Positions 17,231-27,448 of a stretch of DNA of 64,000 bases are shown here, piece after piece. Each line of letters opens with the position of its first letter. The first letter of the stretch is position 1. The notes beneath the pieces are model-generated. The model worked only from the letters and a program-made list of their open reading frames with translations, did no database searches and was not told where the DNA came from. The position numbers were made by a program, and so were the translations under genes. Source of the DNA: Corynebacterium glyciniphilum AJ 3170 (GTDB lineage: Bacteria; Actinomycetota; Actinomycetes; Mycobacteriales; Mycobacteriaceae); the NCBI RefSeq assembly GCF_007673095.1, contig NZ_VDYZ01000007.1, positions 124,001 to 188,000 of the forward strand, given 5' to 3'.

Positions 17231-18307
17231 TCACTCCCCGGTCGCGTCGTCTCCTTCGCCGGTGCCGGCTCCGGTGTCGCCGCCGTCCTCGCCGCCACCT
17301 TCGTTACCACCGGTATTGCCGCCGGTGTTGCCACCGTCACCGGTGCCGTTGCCGCCACCGTTGTTACCGTCGCCGCCGGTCCCGCCACCCGGGGTGGTCT
17401 GGTTGCCACCGCCGTTGTTGCCGTTACCGCCGCCGCTGTTCCCCCCGTTGCCGTTGTTGCCGGGGTTTCCATTGTTGCTGCCGTCACCGGGGTTCTGCTC
17501 ACTCGGGGTCGGCGACTGGGAGGAGGGGGCGGACTCCTCCGACTCCTCCGGTGTGGAGGGGGTGTACTCCTCGGGTTCGTTGTACTCCGGCTCGTAGTAG
17601 TAGTCGCTGCCCGCGCTGTTGTCGGGCTCTGCGGTGGGGATCGACTTGTTCGAATCCCAGGCTTCTGGGCGATGGTAACTGGGGACGACGCTGGAGTAGG
17701 GGGAATGCCGCTCTTCACCGTCGCCGGTGCGCATCAGTGCGACAGCCGTGGCTGCGCCGATGACGGACAGCCCCAGCCCGATGACGAGGATCCAACCCCA
17801 CGTGGGGAACCGTGCGAACCAGGGACGCGGGCCGTTGCCCGGCGGTGGGCCGTCGGAATCCCCCCCGCCACCGGTGGCGGGGGTAGGCGACGGGGACGCT
17901 CCGTCGGCGCCGGCTGACTCGGAGGCCCCGGCGGTCGGAATGACGGCGGTGGCGGCACTGTCGTTGCTTTCGCTGAGCTTCTGCGCGTGTTCGGAGATGC
18001 GGTCGTCGTTGACGATCGGGATGATGCCGGTGACCTCAGGGTCGCGGGCGGAGCCCAGCGGTTCCCCGTCGTCGGTCACCTCTGTCGATTCGGCGTCGAT
18101 GACCTCCCGGTCACCATCCGTGCCGGTGGTGCCGTGTGTGTCGCCGGAGGAGTCGACCTCGGCGTCGTATCCCTCGGCCCCCTCGGCGGCGTCCGTGCCG
18201 TCCGCGGTGTCCTTGGAGCCCATGGAGAATTCGGTGTCCTCGAACGCGTCGGTATCGCGCGGGAGGTCATCGCCATGGTGGCGGTGGGGGTCTGAGGGAT
18301 TGCTCAT
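17231..18307 (-). CDS. Single-pass membrane protein with Gly/Asn-rich outer tail
   Basis: A 358-residue protein of unknown function. The N-terminal part, about 180 residues, is acidic, Thr/Asp-rich and probably cytoplasmic. A single membrane helix follows (TWGWILVIGLGLSVIGAATAVALM). The outer part is Tyr/Glu/Pro-rich and ends in a long low-complexity tail made of GGN, GNN and GDG units. A charged cytoplasmic region plus an unstructured outer tail recalls wall-anchored or sensing proteins of actinobacteria, but no domain is recognised. The ATG at 18307 is preceded by GAAGAG; the frame is open to 18355. Confidence 0.7.
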   Translation of the reverse strand: MSNPSDPHRHHGDDLPRDTDAFEDTEFSMGSKDTADGTDAAEGAEGYDAEVDSSGDTHGTTGTDGDREVIDAESTEVTDDGEPLGSARDPEVTGIIPIVNDDRISEHAQKLSESNDSAATAVIPTAGASESAGADGASPSPTPATGGGGDSDGPPPGNGPRPWFARFPTWGWILVIGLGLSVIGAATAVALMRTGDGEERHSPYSSVVPSYHRPEAWDSNKSIPTAEPDNSAGSDYYYEPEYNEPEEYTPSTPEESEESAPSSQSPTPSEQNPGDGSNNGNPGNNGNGGNSGGGNGNNGGGNQTTPGGGTGGDGNNGGGNGTGDGGNTGGNTGGNEGGGEDGGDTGAGTGEGDDATGE

Positions 18308-18437
18308 CTGGTCTCTTCGTCTCGTCACACGGTTCTGCGCCGTGCTGTATGGCACCGGCGCACGGAACGGTCCGGTCTATTCTAGCCCCCGAGGACTATC
18401 ACACTAATCCGCGGCGACGTCGGACGTGTCGGCCCGG

Positions 18438-19355
18438 TCACGTCGCGAGTCGGGAGATGATCTCACGGCGTGCGGTTTTCCCCTCTGGCGTGCGCAGCAG
18501 CGGGAAGTTGTGGAGCGCACCGTCGACAACGGTCATGCCGCATCCGGTACGCCGGGAGAGGAGTGTCGCGTCAGCGTGCAGCACGTCCCGTGTGCCGCTC
18601 CAGATATGCAGGGGCGGCAGGGACGCGAGAGCCGCGTCCGACGCTTTCAAAGGGCTGACCAGTACCGACCCGACCCCGGCCTGCCGTCCCCACGTCTCTC
18701 CCGCGATGCGCAGCCCGTCCGGGTGCAGCCAGGGGTCCTCGCCGACGAGTTCCTCGGTGCCGGGGCTGCTGCAGGTCGCGTCGAGCCAGGGGGAACTGAG
18801 GACGGCCCGGTCGATCCGGTCGATCCTGCTGGCCCGGTCGGTCCGGTTGGCCCGGTCGAGCATCCAGCCCAGTGCAAGGCCTGCACCGGCGGAATCGGCG
18901 GCGAGGCGGATCCCCAGACCCGCTGCGTCCGCTTCGGCGACGGCGCGGTCGAGTACCGCGTCAAGCAGTCGGGCGGCGGAGGTGGCCTCGTACTCCGGCG
19001 CCAGCCCGTAGTCGGGGACGATGACCTTCATCCCGGCCCCGGCGATGTCGCTGATGAAGGTCCAGTGGGCGGTGCTCAGGCCGTGGACGTAACCGCCGCC
19101 GTGGACGTAGATGCAGATGTCCAGCGGCGTGTCCCGCGGGGCGTCGGTGGCGGGCACGAGACTGTACGTGGTGAACTCGCCGTCCGCGGTGGGGACGGTG
19201 TCCGTGACCACGTGGTTGACCTGGTAGAGCTCATGGGGCACGGGAGCGGACGGATGTGGTCGTCCCATGAGGTCACGCACTTTCGCTGCGGAGGTCCAGG
19301 ATGCCCGTCCGGATCGTCCGGGGAGGGCGGCGAGGAGACGCATCTGCAGGCTCAT
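18438..19355 (-). CDS. Alpha/beta hydrolase, hormone-sensitive lipase (HSL) type
   Basis: A 305-residue carboxylesterase of the HSL/acetyl-esterase family. The oxyanion-hole motif HGGGYVHG is near residue 85, the nucleophile elbow is ADSAGAG near 153, the candidate acid is in SGTRDVLHADA and the His is in GALHNFPLL. No signal peptide is seen, so it is likely cytoplasmic. A short imperfect tandem repeat encodes RTDRA/RIDRIDRA-like units at about residues 167-183, an unusual basic-acidic insertion beside the active-site region. Natural substrate unknown. Confidence 0.85.
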   Translation of the reverse strand: MSLQMRLLAALPGRSGRASWTSAAKVRDLMGRPHPSAPVPHELYQVNHVVTDTVPTADGEFTTYSLVPATDAPRDTPLDICIYVHGGGYVHGLSTAHWTFISDIAGAGMKVIVPDYGLAPEYEATSAARLLDAVLDRAVAEADAAGLGIRLAADSAGAGLALGWMLDRANRTDRASRIDRIDRAVLSSPWLDATCSSPGTEELVGEDPWLHPDGLRIAGETWGRQAGVGSVLVSPLKASDAALASLPPLHIWSGTRDVLHADATLLSRRTGCGMTVVDGALHNFPLLRTPEGKTARREIISRLAT

Positions 19356-19429
19356 GGAGGTTGATTCTAGGGGAGTGCGCTGGGCTCCAGAAAGCTCCGT
19401 GGGATGATCCGAAAAAAGTTGAGCGAACC

Positions 19430-19459
19430 GGGAACAACTTTGGCGCGTCGTGAGTTGTA
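19430..19459 (+). promoter_or_regulatory. SigH-type promoter of dnaK
   Basis: GGGAACA (19430-19436), a 17-base spacer and GTTGTA (19454-19459) match the corynebacterial SigH consensus of GGAAYA and GTT boxes. Transcription would start near 19465, giving a leader of about 110 bases that contains the HspR operator. Corynebacterial dnaK is known to be under SigH control. Confidence 0.65.
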
Positions 19460-19473
19460 CAGGATGTCAGACA

Positions 19474-19492
19474 TTGAGTCGCAAGCACTCAA
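19474..19492. promoter_or_regulatory. HAIR element (HspR operator) upstream of dnaK
   Basis: TTGAGT-N7-ACTCAA is an exact match to the inverted-repeat core of the HAIR consensus bound by HspR with DnaK as co-repressor. It lies just downstream of the proposed SigH start point, so bound HspR would block dnaK-grpE transcription. Confidence 0.88.
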
Positions 19493-19575
19493 CTCAGGTT
19501 GACACCTCGGAACGGCAGGTGCAGACTTGAGCGCGGCTCACTTAACAAGCTCAAGAACAGCAGGAGGAAGTCAAC

Positions 19576-21434
<1,859 letters not shown>

Positions 21435-21438
<4 letters not shown>

Positions 21439-22094
21439 CCATGCCCGACAACCCCGGTGACCCGGACATGACCGACGAGGAGTACACCTCACCGGACCTG
21501 GCCGAGACCACCCCGGAAGAGGACGCAGTCATCGACGCCGAAGCTGCCGACGGTGCGGTCGACGCCGAGACCGTCGAGGCCGAGGAAGCCGCCGAGGAAA
21601 CCACCGAGGCGCTTGCCGGCGAGGCCGAGGACGGGGTCCCCGAGACCGCGGACGCCGACATCGACGGTTCCGGCGAACTCTCCGACGCGGAGGCCCAGCT
21701 CGCCGAGCGTACCGCCGACCTGCAGCGGGTCAGCGCGGAGTTCGCGAACTACCGTCGCCGTACGGAGCGGGACCGGGTGGGCATCGGTGAGGCAGCGAAG
21801 GCGGATGTCGCCGCCTCCCTGCTGCCGATCCGGGACGACCTGGATCTCGCCGAGCAGCACGGTGACCTCAACGGTCCGCTCAAGGCCGTGGCCGACAAGC
21901 TGGACTCCGTACTCAACGGACTGAAGGTCGAGACCTTCGGCGCCGAGGGCGATGAGTTCGACCCGTCGAAGCACGAGGCGGTGCAGGACACCTCCAGTGG
22001 CGACGACAAGGCCGTGGGCACCGTCCTGCGCAGGGGCTACCGCCTGGGCGACCGCGTGCTGCGCACCGCCATGGTGGTCATCGCAGACCGCTAG
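21435..22094 (+). CDS. grpE: Nucleotide exchange factor GrpE
   Basis: A 219-residue GrpE. An acidic, Ala/Glu-rich N-terminal region of about 80 residues leads to a coiled coil with the motif [18 protein letters not shown] near residue 100. The C-terminal beta domain ends in the family block [21 protein letters not shown]. It releases ADP from DnaK. The GTG at 21435 overlaps the dnaK stop by four bases and is about ten bases from a GGAG; an ATG at 21441 is the alternative. A strong terminator follows, so dnaJ is not part of this transcript. Confidence 0.95.
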
Positions 22095-22128
22095 TCGACC
22101 CGCTCACCCCGGAGCCTCCTGAACACGT

Positions 22129-22180
22129 CTCCGCCCGGGCACGCCTTTCCTTGATCGGCGTGCCCGGGCGGAGGCTTTTT
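22129..22180 (+). terminator. Strong Rho-independent terminator after grpE
   Basis: A 17-bp perfect stem (22129-22145 with 22157-22173, left arm CTCCGCCCGGGCACGCC) with an 11-base loop is followed directly by GCTTTTT. It ends the dnaK-grpE transcript 35 bases after the grpE stop and also separates it from the oppositely oriented island. Confidence 0.93.
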
Positions 22181-22248
22181 CAGTCTTACTCGGGGCTGTC
22201 GCGGCTGGCGGGGCTGTCGGGTCCCAGTGAGTCTCAGTGAGTCTCAGT

Positions 22249-23334
22249 TCAGGACTCGATGCGTGACGCGAGATAGGCGTCCGGGTGGATCGCGACGACC
22301 TGCTGTCCGTCAGCGTTGGTGGAGATGTCGGTGAAGGCTGTGGTCTCACCGTCGTGCCAGAGGTGCAGTCGGGCACTGAGCGGACCCGGATTGCTCCGGT
22401 GCTGGGTCAGTGCCTCGGTACTCATCGCCTTGATACCGTTCATCAGGTCCTGACCGGTGCTGACCTCACGGACCAGCAGCAGGTGGCGGTGGGGCACCGC
22501 GACAAGGACACCGTGGGCCAGGTCGAGGCGGGGAAGCCAGCGGGGGAGCAGGTCGTCGAGGAACAGGGTTGCGCTGGCCAGGAAGAACGAGTCGGACTCC
22601 ACCGTCCAGAACCGTGCCGCGGCGTCGGCCTCCAGGATCTCCCCCTGAGCAGTTCCCCGCATGATCTCCTGGACCGGCGTCGCACTGACGTGGCAGTCGA
22701 TGAGCTCCTGCCAGGTGTTGCGGTAGCCGACCCGGTACAGGTCGCTGAGTTCCTCGGTGGTCGCCGAGCCGTGGGCGGCCAGCGCGTCGTCATCGAGCAC
22801 CATCACCGTGTCCGGAGTGTCGAGCACCAGGGAGACGTGCAGGTCACCGGTGAACTCCCGGGAGGCGTCCTCGACGGTGCCCGACATGGCGGCGAGCGTC
22901 TCTGTCGTCGCGAGCCGGATACGGAGTTGTCGCAGGAAGTCGGCGTCGGGCAGGTCTGCGAGGGAGTGACGGGGAGACTCACCGGTGCCGGTGGTGGCGG
23001 TGTGGATGTGGCTGCGGATCAGTTCGAGGAGTTCAGAGAGGTTGGCGTGGGCTCCCGTATCGGCGAATTGCAGCGAGAGGGTTTCCAAGCTGATGAACAC
23101 TGTCGCCGGCTCCGGGGAGTCGGAGGGGTGTTCGGGCGGCGCGATGTACCGGGCCTCGATGACGGCGTCAGGGCGCAGGGTGGTGTCGTAGCCCTCGTCG
23201 TCGAGCAGACGCAGGGTCTGTTGACGCAGGAAATCCGCCCGGTGCCGCGGAAGGTGAGGGAACATGCCGTCCGGCGCCGTGGGGTCGGCGCTACCCCGGG
23301 TGACCTGGCGCTTCCGGCGGTCTCGGAAGAACAT
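22249..23334 (-). CDS. Unknown protein, paralogue of the 26191-27258 product
   Basis: A 361-residue soluble protein aligning end to end with the product of 26191-27258. Shared blocks are MFPHLPR.RADxLR near the start, LPDADFLR, the central EFTGDLHVSLVLDTPD-like block and LYRVGYRNTWQEL. The C-terminal half shares FFLASAxLFLDxLLPRWLP, AVPHRHLxLVREV and STGQDL. The C-terminal VAVPHRHLLLV pattern faintly resembles YtpQ/DUF1444 proteins, but this is weak. No signal peptide or membrane segment. It is the last gene of a three-gene minus-strand unit in which the two paralogues flank an exported glycosidase. The sequence TGTTAGTGTAG just upstream of the ATG is shared with the paralogue. Confidence 0.7.
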   Translation of the reverse strand: MFFRDRRKRQVTRGSADPTAPDGMFPHLPRHRADFLRQQTLRLLDDEGYDTTLRPDAVIEARYIAPPEHPSDSPEPATVFISLETLSLQFADTGAHANLSELLELIRSHIHTATTGTGESPRHSLADLPDADFLRQLRIRLATTETLAAMSGTVEDASREFTGDLHVSLVLDTPDTVMVLDDDALAAHGSATTEELSDLYRVGYRNTWQELIDCHVSATPVQEIMRGTAQGEILEADAAARFWTVESDSFFLASATLFLDDLLPRWLPRLDLAHGVLVAVPHRHLLLVREVSTGQDLMNGIKAMSTEALTQHRSNPGPLSARLHLWHDGETTAFTDISTNADGQQVVAIHPDAYLASRIES

Positions 23335-23356
23335 GGTTATCTACACTAACAACCGG

Positions 23357-26185
23357 TCACACGGTGCGGTAGTACTCCGCCCGGTACACCTGCGACTCCG
23401 CCGCGGAGGCGGTGACCTTTTCACGACGCTGCGCCATGATCCGCACCTGGGGGCGCCCGGCCCGGGAGCCGACGGCGCCGACGGCCGCGCCGGCACTATC
23501 GGACGGAGTCTCCATGTCCTCCGGCATCGCGTCGCCCATCTCCACGGTCTCGGTGAACCTGCCCTCGGCGACGACCAGTGAGATCTCGTCGAGGACACCG
23601 CGGACCTGCCGTCCCATGATCCGGATGCCGAGCCGTCCCCCGGTGTCGTTGACACCCTCGACGACGAGCGTGCCGGGACTGTCGCCGCGACGCACGGCGA
23701 CGTCGGTCAGGGCGACGCCCATGTCTCCGTCGACCTCCTCGGGGCCGGGGAGCTCAACGTCGAGATCGCCGGTCACCACCACCGGGGAGCCGGTCACGGT
23801 GACGCGTTCGCCGTCAGTGTCGAGGTCGCGACCGAGCACGTCCTGGCACCGGGTCGCACCAGGGACCGTGACCTGCAGGGACGATCCCTCCGGCGGGATC
23901 CACGGTTCGGGGTGGGGGAAGTAGCTGTCGGTGCCGTGGGCGGCGTTGTTGAGGTAACCGTCCTGCCTGCTCCAGAGCACCCAGAACGCCGCACCGTCAC
24001 GGGAGAACCGTAACCCCCGCAGGTCGGGATGAGGGGACTCGATCCAGCCGAGGAACTCCGCACCGTCGAGCATCTCCGCGGCGAAGGCGAAGGCGGGGAG
24101 AGACGGTTTGGGTGAGCGGTCCGCGTGCAGGAGTCCGTAGTGGTACTCGGATTCGGTGGGGTTCACGCCGTACTTGTCGTGCCAGAGTCCGTCGGCGAGT
24201 TGGAACCAGTGCACCCCGCTGACCCCTTCCGCCTTGGCGAGCATGAGGGTCAGCAGGACGGAGTCCGCGGCGGTGCGTTCGTCGTCGTACCACCAGGCGT
24301 TGGGACGGGTGCAGGCGTAGGTCTCGGTGAGCCACAGCTCGGTGGGGGAGTCGGCGTCGGTGGCGTGGCCGTCGAGATAGGCACGCGCGGTGCGCACCTG
24401 CCCGAGGAAGTTCCATTTCCCGCCGTCGTAGTCGGGCACGTAGTTGCCGCGGCCTGCGTGTTCGGCGATGCCGTCGAGCAGTGTCCAGCCGCCGCGGTCG
24501 CGGATGGTGTCGAGGAACTCGGCGTCCCATCCCGCCAGGGGCATGGCGAGCAGTGTGGCGTCGGTGCCCCGACGGTCCATCTCGGCGCGGAAGGGAATGA
24601 GCCACTGGTCGGTGTACTCGGTGGCGAGTTCCACGGTGTCGGCACCGGCGAGGCTCCATTCGTTGAGGAGTTCGTAGTGTGCGGCGCCGGCGTTCTCCCC
24701 GCGGTCGAGGGCTTTCGCCGCCCACTCGCTGAAACTTTCACCGCCGGAGGCGTCATCGAATTTCCCGGGTGACCCTCCAGGCTGTACGGCGGTGCTGATA
24801 CCGAGTTCACTGGCTTCCTCGGCGGTCAGCCAGGGGTTACGCAGGTGCCGGACGCCGAGGCGACGCCACAGGGCACGTTCTGCGCTGCGCGACTCCAGTC
24901 CAGGGCTCTGTGCGCTGCCGGGGGACGGCGTGGAGGCGAAACCGCCGAGTCCGATGATGGACTGGTCGGACGGTCCGAAGTCATGGTCGGGCCAGACAGC
25001 GGCGGCGGTGCGGGCGAAGGAGTCGGCGCTGGTGGCTTCGATGGAGCACCAGGACCGGGGGCCGGGCAGGTCGATGGTGACGTCGGTGTCGACGTAGCCA
25101 GTGGAGTCGGTGGAGTCGCCGTCCCGCGGTACGGCCACCTCATGGCGGGAACGGTGGAACTCGGTGCCGTCGAAGTCACGGGCGATGACCTCGATACCCG
25201 TGCTGCTCCGGGACGTGACCGACCGTCCGGCGAGACCGACGGTGAAGGTTCGCGGGCCACTTCCGGCGACGACGTTGTAGGTGGCTGCACTGGTGATGTC
25301 GACGGTGGGGTCGGGCAGTCCCGTGCTCCCGAGCACGGCGCCGGCGAGCAGTGTCCGTCCGTCGTCGACGAGACTGCGGGCCGCACCGACGGTCGTGTCG
25401 GCGCGGAACTCGAGCCGGGAGCGCCAGACACCGTCGTCGTCGCGGGACGGTGCGGCGTGCAGCATCGTGTCGCTACGGGAGGTACTGGTGGCGGTGGTGA
25501 TACAGCCGTAGAGCCGGGCTGCACCGTCGCCCCCTTCACCGTTCCCACTGTCCTGCACGTCCCAGTCGATGAAGTTGAGTTCGGCGACACGCTCCTGGAC
25601 CGGCACCCCGCCGCGGGAGTCACGCACCCACCGGCTGGCGGGGACGTGGAGTTCGGAAGCGTCACGGGCGTCCACGAGGGTGCAGTAGACCCGTCCGCCG
25701 CGCAGCAGCGCCCGTCCCGCGGAATCAAGGCCGTCGCCCGGTGCGGTGAACTCCCAGTCGGCTGTGACCCGTCCCCCGTCGGCACGGTAGGTGACCGAGG
25801 CGGTGTAGTCCGGATCGGTGACCTCGAAGTCGATGCGGACGGGGCCGGAACCGGGACGGCCGTCGCCGGGGTCGTCGACGGTGGCGCCGCGGGTACCGGT
25901 GGAGGTGGTCAACCGGTATCCGTCGAAGTGGACCAGACGGCGCCCTGCCGTGGTCAGGACGGTGACCCGTCCAGGATGGTCGTCGCCGCCGACCTGCAGT
26001 TGCAGCGGACCGGGATCGACGGCACGGGGGAGCCCGACCGACCCGTCGTCCTCGTCGCGGCTGCGGAGCAGTGTGCCGCCGCCGATGACGGCACCCGCCC
26101 CGAGGACGCCGACACCGCCACCGATGAGGAAGGCCCGCCGACTGAGCCCGCCGGATACACGTCCGGTGTTCACCTTCTTCTTCAC
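23357..26185 (-). CDS. Tat-exported glycoside hydrolase, clan GH-A type
   Basis: A 942-residue exported protein. It starts with a twin-arginine signal (SRRAFLIGGG, residues 15-24, then a hydrophobic core). A beta-rich N-terminal region of about 400 residues is followed by a TIM-barrel region. The barrel shows the clan-A pair: acid/base Glu in YELLNEWSL (about residue 509) and nucleophile Glu in LWLTETYA (about residue 621), with aromatic sugar-binding stretches such as GVHWFQLADGLW nearby. A beta-sandwich C-terminus follows. Overall it looks like GH39-type or related glycosidases; the substrate is unknown, and cell-wall arabinogalactan or a self-made polysaccharide are possible. The GTG at 26185 lies five bases past the stop of the preceding paralogue gene, so the unit is an operon. 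Confidence 0.75.
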   Translation of the reverse strand: MKKKVNTGRVSGGLSRRAFLIGGGVGVLGAGAVIGGGTLLRSRDEDDGSVGLPRAVDPGPLQLQVGGDDHPGRVTVLTTAGRRLVHFDGYRLTTSTGTRGATVDDPGDGRPGSGPVRIDFEVTDPDYTASVTYRADGGRVTADWEFTAPGDGLDSAGRALLRGGRVYCTLVDARDASELHVPASRWVRDSRGGVPVQERVAELNFIDWDVQDSGNGEGGDGAARLYGCITTATSTSRSDTMLHAAPSRDDDGVWRSRLEFRADTTVGAARSLVDDGRTLLAGAVLGSTGLPDPTVDITSAATYNVVAGSGPRTFTVGLAGRSVTSRSSTGIEVIARDFDGTEFHRSRHEVAVPRDGDSTDSTGYVDTDVTIDLPGPRSWCSIEATSADSFARTAAAVWPDHDFGPSDQSIIGLGGFASTPSPGSAQSPGLESRSAERALWRRLGVRHLRNPWLTAEEASELGISTAVQPGGSPGKFDDASGGESFSEWAAKALDRGENAGAAHYELLNEWSLAGADTVELATEYTDQWLIPFRAEMDRRGTDATLLAMPLAGWDAEFLDTIRDRGGWTLLDGIAEHAGRGNYVPDYDGGKWNFLGQVRTARAYLDGHATDADSPTELWLTETYACTRPNAWWYDDERTAADSVLLTLMLAKAEGVSGVHWFQLADGLWHDKYGVNPTESEYHYGLLHADRSPKPSLPAFAFAAEMLDGAEFLGWIESPHPDLRGLRFSRDGAAFWVLWSRQDGYLNNAAHGTDSYFPHPEPWIPPEGSSLQVTVPGATRCQDVLGRDLDTDGERVTVTGSPVVVTGDLDVELPGPEEVDGDMGVALTDVAVRRGDSPGTLVVEGVNDTGGRLGIRIMGRQVRGVLDEISLVVAEGRFTETVEMGDAMPEDMETPSDSAGAAVGAVGSRAGRPQVRIMAQRREKVTASAAESQVYRAEYYRTV

Positions 26186-26190
26186 CGTGG

Positions 26191-27258
26191 TCAGTTCTCG
26201 CTCTCGAGCCGGGACAGCAGGTAGTCGTCGGGCTCGACCTGGAGGATCTGTTGGCCGTCGTCGCCGGTGGTGATGTCGGTGAAGACGCGCACGTCACCGT
26301 CGTACGCGAGGTGGAGTCGGGCGGTGAGCGGGCCGGGGTTGGTGGCGAGTTGGGCGAGTGCGACCGAGGTCATGGTGTTGATCCCGTCGAGCAGGTCCTG
26401 TCCGGTGGTGACCTCCCGGACGAGCATCAGGTGGCGGTGCGGCACGGCGACCATCACCCCGGCGGAGGCGTCCATGTCGGGGAGCCAGCGGGGCAGCAGT
26501 TCATCGAGGAACAACGGGGCGCTGGCGAGGAAGAAGGAATTGGACTCCACGACGTGGAAGTACGCGCCGGGGGAGCCACCGTGCACATCGCCGTGGACCT
26601 CGTTGACGTCGACGGCGGCGTCGTGGAGTTCCTGCCAGGTGTTGCGGTAGCCGACGCGGTAGAGGTCGGCGAGTTGTTCCCGGGTAGCGGTGCCGTGGGC
26701 GGCGAGTGCCTCGTCGTTGAGCGTCATGATGGCGTCCGGGGTGTCAAGGACGAGGGAGACGTGCAGGTCGCCGGTGAAATCGCGGGAGGCGTCGTCCACC
26801 GCGCCGGACGCGGCGTCGAGGGCGCTACGTGCGGCGAGACGCACGTGCAGGTGCCGGAGGAAATCGGCGTCCGGTAGTGCGTCGACGTCAATCTCGGTGA
26901 GCACTGTGGCCAGGAAGTACCGGATCAGCTCGATGATCTCGGACACCGGTGCATGTGGTGCTGTGGCGATCTGGAGGGAGAGGTTGTCCAGGCCGATGAG
27001 TCGGCGGGACTGCGGAGGCGGCGCGTCCTGCTCGGCCGTGGCATCCTCTTCCCCCTCCTGCTTGCGGGCGGGTGTGGCGACGATGTACCCGTCCGGGCGC
27101 CAGGCGGTGTCGAACCCCTCGGCGTGGAGGTAGCGCATCGTCTCCTCCCGTAGCAGGTCAGCGCGCTGACGGGGGAGGTGGGGGAACATCGCGTCGGGTG
27201 CCTCCGGGTCGACGACCCGCCGTGGGGTGGGCCGTTTCCGACCGTCTCTGGAGAACAT
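26191..27258 (-). CDS. Unknown protein, paralogue of the 22249-23334 product
   Basis: A 355-residue soluble protein and first gene of the three-gene minus-strand island. It shares its full length and all main blocks with the product of 22249-23334, but has a Glu/Gln-rich insertion near residues 65-85 and a different central loop. No signal peptide, so it is cytoplasmic although its operon partner is exported. A plausible -10 sequence TAGGGT lies eight bases before the ATG, suggesting a very short or leaderless mRNA. A chaperone, assembly or regulatory role linked to the glycosidase is possible but unproven. Confidence 0.7.
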   Translation of the reverse strand: MFSRDGRKRPTPRRVVDPEAPDAMFPHLPRQRADLLREETMRYLHAEGFDTAWRPDGYIVATPARKQEGEEDATAEQDAPPPQSRRLIGLDNLSLQIATAPHAPVSEIIELIRYFLATVLTEIDVDALPDADFLRHLHVRLAARSALDAASGAVDDASRDFTGDLHVSLVLDTPDAIMTLNDEALAAHGTATREQLADLYRVGYRNTWQELHDAAVDVNEVHGDVHGGSPGAYFHVVESNSFFLASAPLFLDELLPRWLPDMDASAGVMVAVPHRHLMLVREVTTGQDLLDGINTMTSVALAQLATNPGPLTARLHLAYDGDVRVFTDITTGDDGQQILQVEPDDYLLSRLESEN

Positions 27259-27317
27259 GGGAACCTACCCTAACAGCCGGGAATGTCCGCCGCTCGACGT
27301 GCGTTACAGGAGATAGA

Positions 27318-27338
27318 CCTTAGCGTGATAGGCTCAAG
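27318..27338. promoter_or_regulatory. Degenerate HAIR-like site before dnaJ
   Basis: CCTTAGC-N7-GCTCAAG resembles the HAIR repeat (CTTGAGT-N7-ACTCAAG), with one base missing in the left arm and a T-to-C change in the inner position of each arm. It lies about 110 bases before dnaJ, where a separate promoter is needed because grpE transcription is terminated far upstream. Confidence 0.35.
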
Positions 27339-27448
27339 TTTCATGAGAGGGTTCCGGGCTCTGCGGCCAGTGGCGGCGGCCCCCGGAGAGACAGCAGAAG
27401 ACCGGAGACCCCGGCACAACCGGGACTGTTCAGGAAGAGAGGAACCAG

